From contig NZ_CH724131.1 of the NCBI RefSeq assembly GCF_000152725.1, positions 1,537,856 through 1,601,855 of the forward strand: a stretch of DNA of 64,000 nt, read 5' to 3'. The notes beneath the pieces are model-generated. The model was not told the origin of the DNA, searched no databases, and worked only from the letters and a program-made list of their open reading frames with translations. The stretch is from Pseudooceanicola batsensis HTCC2597 (GTDB taxonomy: Bacteria > Pseudomonadota > Alphaproteobacteria > Rhodobacterales > Rhodobacteraceae). A program made the translations under genes and the position numbers. Below are positions 63,092 to 64,000 of this stretch, in pieces (position 1 is the first letter of the stretch; each line of letters begins with the position of its first letter).

Positions 63092-64000
63092 ATGCCAAGG
63101 CTGCCGCGACACCACTTTCCGACCATGCGCCTGCGCCTGCGCCGCATGCTGATCGGTCCCCAGACCCTCGCTTTCCTGCCCGCGATCGCCCTCGGAGCCT
63201 TCTGGCTGGGGGGTGAGGAATGGCTGATCGCAACCGCCCTGGGACTGCCGCTGGCATTCGGCCTCCTCGGGGGGTTCTCGACGCTGGGCGCGCAGGCCCT
63301 GCGCCCCTGCGACGGCGTCACGGGCCTGCCGTTGCGCGGCAGCCTCGAGACCGCCGCCCGCACGACGATGTCCGGCACCCTCTCCGACCGGAGCGCCACC
63401 GCCTGCTTCATGATCGCCATCGACGATTTCGACGTCACGACGGAACGGTACGGCCGCACCGCCGCCGATCACATCCTGCAGAAATCCGCCGATCGCATCC
63501 GATCGGTCCTGCGCGACCAGGATGTCACCTGCCGGATCGGCAGCGCCAGTTTCGGTATCGCCCTCGCCCCGGTGATGCGATTGGATATCGAAAGCGCGAT
63601 CCATATGGCCAGCCGGCTCCAGGCCGCGCTCGAGGAACCCGTCGTCCTCGACAACACCGTGATCTACATCTCGGTCTCGGTCGGCTTCTGCCTGGGCAGC
63701 CGCGCCCCCGACCCCTCGGGCGAGGGGCTGATCGCCGCCGCCGCCACCGCCCTGGCCGAGGCGAGCCGGAACGCCCCCTCGGCGATCCGCTCCTATTCCG
63801 ACGAGTTGCGGCGCACCGAACGGTCGCGGCACATCTTCGCCGACGAAGCCGCCGCCGCGCTCGAAAACGGCGAGATACACCCCCATTTCCAGCCGCAGGT
63901 CTCCACCGACACCGGTCGAATCACGGGCTTCGAAGCCCTCGCCCGCTGGAACCATCCCGAACGCGGCCCGATCGCGCCGATGGATTTCCTGCCGGTTCTC
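63092..64000 (+). CDS. GGDEF-EAL protein with degenerate GGDEF motif (runs off right edge)
   Basis: 303 codons in the window and open at the end. Two hydrophobic stretches near residues 25-40 and 44-60 anchor it. A GGDEF domain (about 75-245) has CDGVTGLPLRGSL at its start, but the GGDEF loop reads GSASF at 150-154, so it should not make c-di-GMP. From residue 250 an EAL phosphodiesterase domain begins, with EAL at 281-283 in GFEALARWNHPERG. The GGDEF part may bind GTP as a regulator. An RBS-masking hairpin lies upstream. Confidence 0.88.
   Translation, partial: MPRLPRHHFPTMRLRLRRMLIGPQTLAFLPAIALGAFWLGGEEWLIATALGLPLAFGLLGGFSTLGAQALRPCDGVTGLPLRGSLETAARTTMSGTLSDRSATACFMIAIDDFDVTTERYGRTAADHILQKSADRIRSVLRDQDVTCRIGSASFGIALAPVMRLDIESAIHMASRLQAALEEPVVLDNTVIYISVSVGFCLGSRAPDPSGEGLIAAAATALAEASRNAPSAIRSYSDELRRTERSRHIFADEAAAALENGEIHPHFQPQVSTDTGRITGFEALARWNHPERGPIAPMDFLPVL

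Overview
The window is high-GC, tightly packed chromosomal DNA of an alphaproteobacterium, most likely a member of Rhodobacteraceae (Roseobacter/Rhodobacter group). Supporting evidence: an RpoH2-type sigma factor at the left edge, the block orders uvrC-pgsA-moaD-moaE and pyrB-x-x-pyrC'-plsY, a TIGR01459-type HAD hydrolase followed by maoC and ribF, a VPLPA-CTERM protein, a DUF2161 protein, and regulatory signals of alphaproteobacterial type (GTTC-N7-GTTC LexA box, GGAAC-N17-CGTT EcfG-like promoter, TTAACCAT CtrA-like site, CIRCE). Genus and species cannot be named from the sequence alone. No rRNA, CRISPR array, insertion sequence or prophage is visible; one tRNA gene (Arg, anticodon ACG) is present.

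Layout. 1-10.4 kb: partial rpoH2, cobU and a histidine phosphatase, a GST fused to a cysteine-motif tail, comM, then gshB/yraN/rsmI (minus) divergent from an LpoA-like lipoprotein, and glnD. 10.4-15.4 kb: murJ, a phospholipase D-like protein, a catalytically degenerate rhomboid, trpS. 15.4-20 kb: a VPLPA-CTERM exported protein, a VOC protein, a frameshifted branched-chain aminotransferase, a GNAT, a hemerythrin protein behind an EcfG-like promoter, a Tat lipoprotein. 20.1-21.6 kb: a convergent type II restriction-modification pair (MT-A70 methyltransferase and BglII/BstYI-like endonuclease) whose methyltransferase promoter carries a perfect alphaproteobacterial LexA box. 21.8-30 kb: CHAP lipoprotein, aspS with an unusual 48-residue insertion, phnM, a GNAT, groESL under CIRCE control, small accessory genes, an HxlR regulator. 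30.3-38 kb: Mn-pyrophosphatase, HAD hydrolase, maoC-ribF-ycgN-threonine aldolase operon, aromatic-type hydrolase/isomerase pair, prs. 38.1-42.6 kb: pyrB, two small membrane proteins, a pseudo-dihydroorotase, plsY, a GbsR-type regulator. 42.6-52 kb: gshA/rsmE (minus), ubiA, an OmpA-family protein, moaE/moaD/pgsA/uvrC (minus). 52.3-57 kb: one long minus-strand run (ABC exporter, S49 peptidase, small zinc-ribbon protein, Ca/Na antiporter, SDR). 57.3-64 kb: tRNA-Arg, a sensor kinase/FAD oxidoreductase/TVP38 operon, rpmH-rnpA-yidD, ttcA, and a GGDEF-EAL gene running off the right edge.

Most of the window is core metabolism: glutathione synthesis (gshA, gshB), pyrimidines and PRPP (pyrB, pyrX, prs), phospholipid synthesis (plsY, pgsA), Moco, FAD, ubiquinone, tRNA/rRNA modification and repair. 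The less ordinary items are the SOS-box restriction-modification pair, the aspS insertion, three enzyme-family members that have lost catalytic residues (rhomboid, dihydroorotase, GGDEF), and several short regulatory signals placed exactly where they could work. I found no single clearly novel multi-gene system; the best candidate for follow-up is the LexA-box restriction-modification locus.
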